NCBI RefSeq assembly: GCF_001292625.1
Contig: NZ_LAJH01000009.1
Span: 964,578-1,028,577, forward strand
Direction of reading: 5' to 3'
DNA from: Shimia sp. SK013
Lineage (GTDB): Bacteria > Pseudomonadota > Alphaproteobacteria > Rhodobacterales > Rhodobacteraceae
DNA length: 64,000 nucleotides
Both the position numbers and the translations under genes were made by a program. Below, one piece after another: positions 62,594 to 64,000 of the stretch. Every line of letters starts with the position of its first letter. Positions within the stretch are counted from its first letter, which is position 1. The notes beneath the pieces were generated by a model that searched no databases, had not been told where the DNA came from, and saw only the letters and a program-made list of their open reading frames with translations.

Positions 62594-63575
62594 TCACGAC
62601 CGCTCGGGCATCAGTGAACAGCTTGGTGCCGAATTCGCTTAGTAATGCGTGATCGGCTACCGTTTCCGCGCAATCGCGAAAGCTGGTGATCGCGGTGTCT
62701 TTGAGTTGAGACAGGGAAAGCATCGTATTCTCTGAAGGGGCAGAAACCATTATGTCGTTTGCAGCTTGCGCCATCCTGCCGGAAACCCACATCGCGTGAA
62801 ATATGCCTTCCATTGGTCTGGACTGCTTTCTCAAAGGCGATTGATAGACGGCTTGTTCATCGTTCAGAATAACGGGATCGTCTAAGTGAAACAAAAACAT
62901 CTGTTGATGCGAAGTTTCGTGGACCAACGAGAGTGCGGTTGATGGCGTGTCGTGCAGCATTCTCGGATTCATCAAGACCGACCCAAAGGCATCAAAAACT
63001 GCAGCGCCACCAAAAGATGAGCGCGCATTGGGACCCGGAACCGCAAGCACCACCTCATTGGCAAGCAAGATCAGTTCTTCCCCCCACGGGGCGCGTGTGG
63101 ACGACAGCAGCTCGACCGCCTGCTCAATCATCTGAACTGCGGCTTTCGTCTCCTGCAAGGAGGGAGGCTGTAAGTCGGCAGTCAAACCAACGTCATCGGA
63201 GTACGCGTCGGAGAGCAGCCTCAAATCATCCTTGTGAAAGGGAGGGGCGGACAGCGGGGTGACGCAAATATCCCGTCGGGAAAACGCCCCCCGGTCAACC
63301 ATCTCGGCCAAGGTGCGGTATAGCGCTGGGATTTTCGACTGGTCGTCTTCAAGCGCTGTTTTCACCAAAGCGCCATGCAAGGCAAAAACCGCAGGTGAGG
63401 GGAATTTTTCATCACTCGAAATAAGACCGACAAGGGCGTCTTTTGACACCGGCGGTCGATAATGCTCGGAAAAGAATTCAAAGATCAAATGATTGAACGA
63501 CTCCAAAATCCTAACTTGAATCTCGGCTCTCGTTTGGGAGACTTTCTTTGGGTCCGGGTAAACCAAATTTTCCAA
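62583..63575 (-). CDS. HExxH-motif protein, candidate peptide beta-hydroxylase
   Basis: A 330-residue soluble protein. Its key motif is SLVHETSHQQMFLFH (HExxH at residues 219-223), followed by YQSPLRKQSRPMEGIFHAMWVSGRM. That arrangement matches the HExxH domain described in peptide-modification clusters (TIGR04267-type), now known for 2-oxoglutarate-dependent peptide beta-hydroxylation rather than proteolysis. The N-terminal 200 residues are helical and may bind peptide or carrier protein. The start is TTG at 63575 with AAGGTG just upstream. It leads the leftward operon HExxH-adenylation-carrier. A metallopeptidase role remains possible. Confidence 0.7.
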   Translation of the reverse strand: MENLVYPDPKKVSQTRAEIQVRILESFNHLIFEFFSEHYRPPVSKDALVGLISSDEKFPSPAVFALHGALVKTALEDDQSKIPALYRTLAEMVDRGAFSRRDICVTPLSAPPFHKDDLRLLSDAYSDDVGLTADLQPPSLQETKAAVQMIEQAVELLSSTRAPWGEELILLANEVVLAVPGPNARSSFGGAAVFDAFGSVLMNPRMLHDTPSTALSLVHETSHQQMFLFHLDDPVILNDEQAVYQSPLRKQSRPMEGIFHAMWVSGRMAQAANDIMVSAPSENTMLSLSQLKDTAITSFRDCAETVADHALLSEFGTKLFTDARAVVNEL

Positions 63576-63799
63576 TGAAACACCTTATCTGAGCTTTACG
63601 GCCAAAGTGGACGGGTCGAAAAAGTTTTTGGCGGTCCGTTGTCAGATTTTTTTGGAACCAAAAGCGTCTTTAATCAAGAGATTATTTAACTCAATTTGTC
63701 TGGATGATTATGTGTGCGCCATCCCGTTTTGCTTGGCAAATCGGCGATCCCGCGGTGGCAGTGACGACGATACTGGCGCGTGGGTTGGGCGGCCTACGT
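63576..63799. other. spacer between the HExxH gene and the IS element
   Basis: No gene seen; a plus-strand frame at 63607 runs into the IS and has no homology. AT-rich stretches around 63640-63710 could hold the promoter of the leftward operon. Confidence 0.35.
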
Positions 63800-64000
63800 G
63801 GCTTTGTTGCACAAATCGGTCGAGGGATTCATCTTTGGAATCCAGCATGATAGCTTGAGGGCATGAGTAGTTGGGCCCCTACAAAGTACAAGACCACGAA
63901 CTGGTCGGCTTACAATGACAGCTTGAAGCGACGCGGATCGCTGTGGATCTGGTTTGATCCTGGGATGGTTTGGGTGCCGCCGCCGAGCGGCAAGCGCGGC
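63800..64000 (+). mobile_element. IS5-family insertion sequence, left end (cut by window)
   Basis: The left terminal inverted repeat is GGCTTTGTTGCACAAATC (from 63800), typical of IS5/IS903-type elements, followed by the transposase gene. The right end is outside the window, so target duplication cannot be checked. Confidence 0.8.
63863..64000 (+). CDS. IS5-family transposase, N-terminal fragment (cut by window)
   Basis: 46 residues before the edge: KYKTTNWSAYNDSLKRRGSL then WIWFDPGMVWVPPPSGKRG. This is the well-known N-terminus of IS5-type DDE transposases common in alphaproteobacteria. The start ATG at 63863 lies 63 nt inside the element, as expected. Confidence 0.88.
   Translation, partial: MSSWAPTKYKTTNWSAYNDSLKRRGSLWIWFDPGMVWVPPPSGKRG

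Noticed and set aside
63607..63858. 83-residue plus-strand frame
   Set aside because: It crosses the IS left terminal repeat and has no homology or Shine-Dalgarno.

Overview
The window looks like the chromosome of a marine alphaproteobacterium of the Roseobacter group (Rhodobacteraceae). This is inferred from gene content: a dimethylglycine-dehydrogenase-type enzyme, choline sulfatase, a TctABC transporter with its two-component system, several periplasmic-binding-protein transporters, an RTX protein with its own type I secretion genes, and FCD-type GntR regulators. Most of the sequence is GC-rich coding DNA. Two stretches (about 33-43.7 kb and 59-64 kb) look less like the rest and read as accessory.

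Layout. 0-4 kb: a GcvT/DMGDH oxidoreductase cut by the left edge, an acyl-CoA dehydrogenase with a clear terminator, and tRNA-Gln(TTG). 4.4-10.3 kb: an RTX protein, a frameshifted type I secretion ABC transporter with an unusual C-terminal extension, and its HlyD-type adaptor. 10.6-12.1 kb: choline sulfatase. 12.2-26.5 kb: a hexuronate regulon of two divergent operons around a repeated ATACCGGTAT operator: GntR regulator, uxaC, a fructuronate-reductase-like enzyme and a TPP enzyme leftward; three Gfo/Idh/MocA dehydrogenases, a sugar ABC importer and uxuA rightward. 26.8-32.9 kb: a tricarboxylate system, with tctDE plus a periplasmic binding protein leftward and tctCBA rightward.

33-43.4 kb: low gene density, then a leftward operon for surface polysaccharide: a polysaccharide-lyase-like secreted protein, a 764-residue double glycosyltransferase and a 1562-residue fusion in which an apparently dead alginate-lyase-like domain lies between two glycosyltransferase domains. 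43.7-50.2 kb: a spermidine/putrescine-type ABC importer with an Asp/Glu (hydantoin) racemase, opposite a GntR regulator and a GNAT acetyltransferase, around a perfect 16-bp palindrome. 50.5-59 kb: a sugar/polyol ABC importer with two ATPases and a small membrane protein, feeding a dihydroxyacetone kinase, controlled by a LacI regulator with two CACGTG-centred operators 30 bp apart.

59.3-63.6 kb: the most novel part. A prolyl-4-hydroxylase-like oxygenase, a 32-residue peptide gene with a strong Shine-Dalgarno and a proline-rich tail (absent from ordinary gene calls), a thioesterase-like protein with a cysteine nucleophile, a carrier protein, an adenylating enzyme and a HExxH protein resembling peptide beta-hydroxylases sit together beside an IS5-type element that runs off the right edge. 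I read this as a candidate undescribed peptide-modification or hybrid peptide pathway. A second cross-cutting observation is that in all four transporter operons that begin with a binding-protein gene, a strong perfect or near-perfect hairpin lies directly between that gene and the next membrane-component gene.
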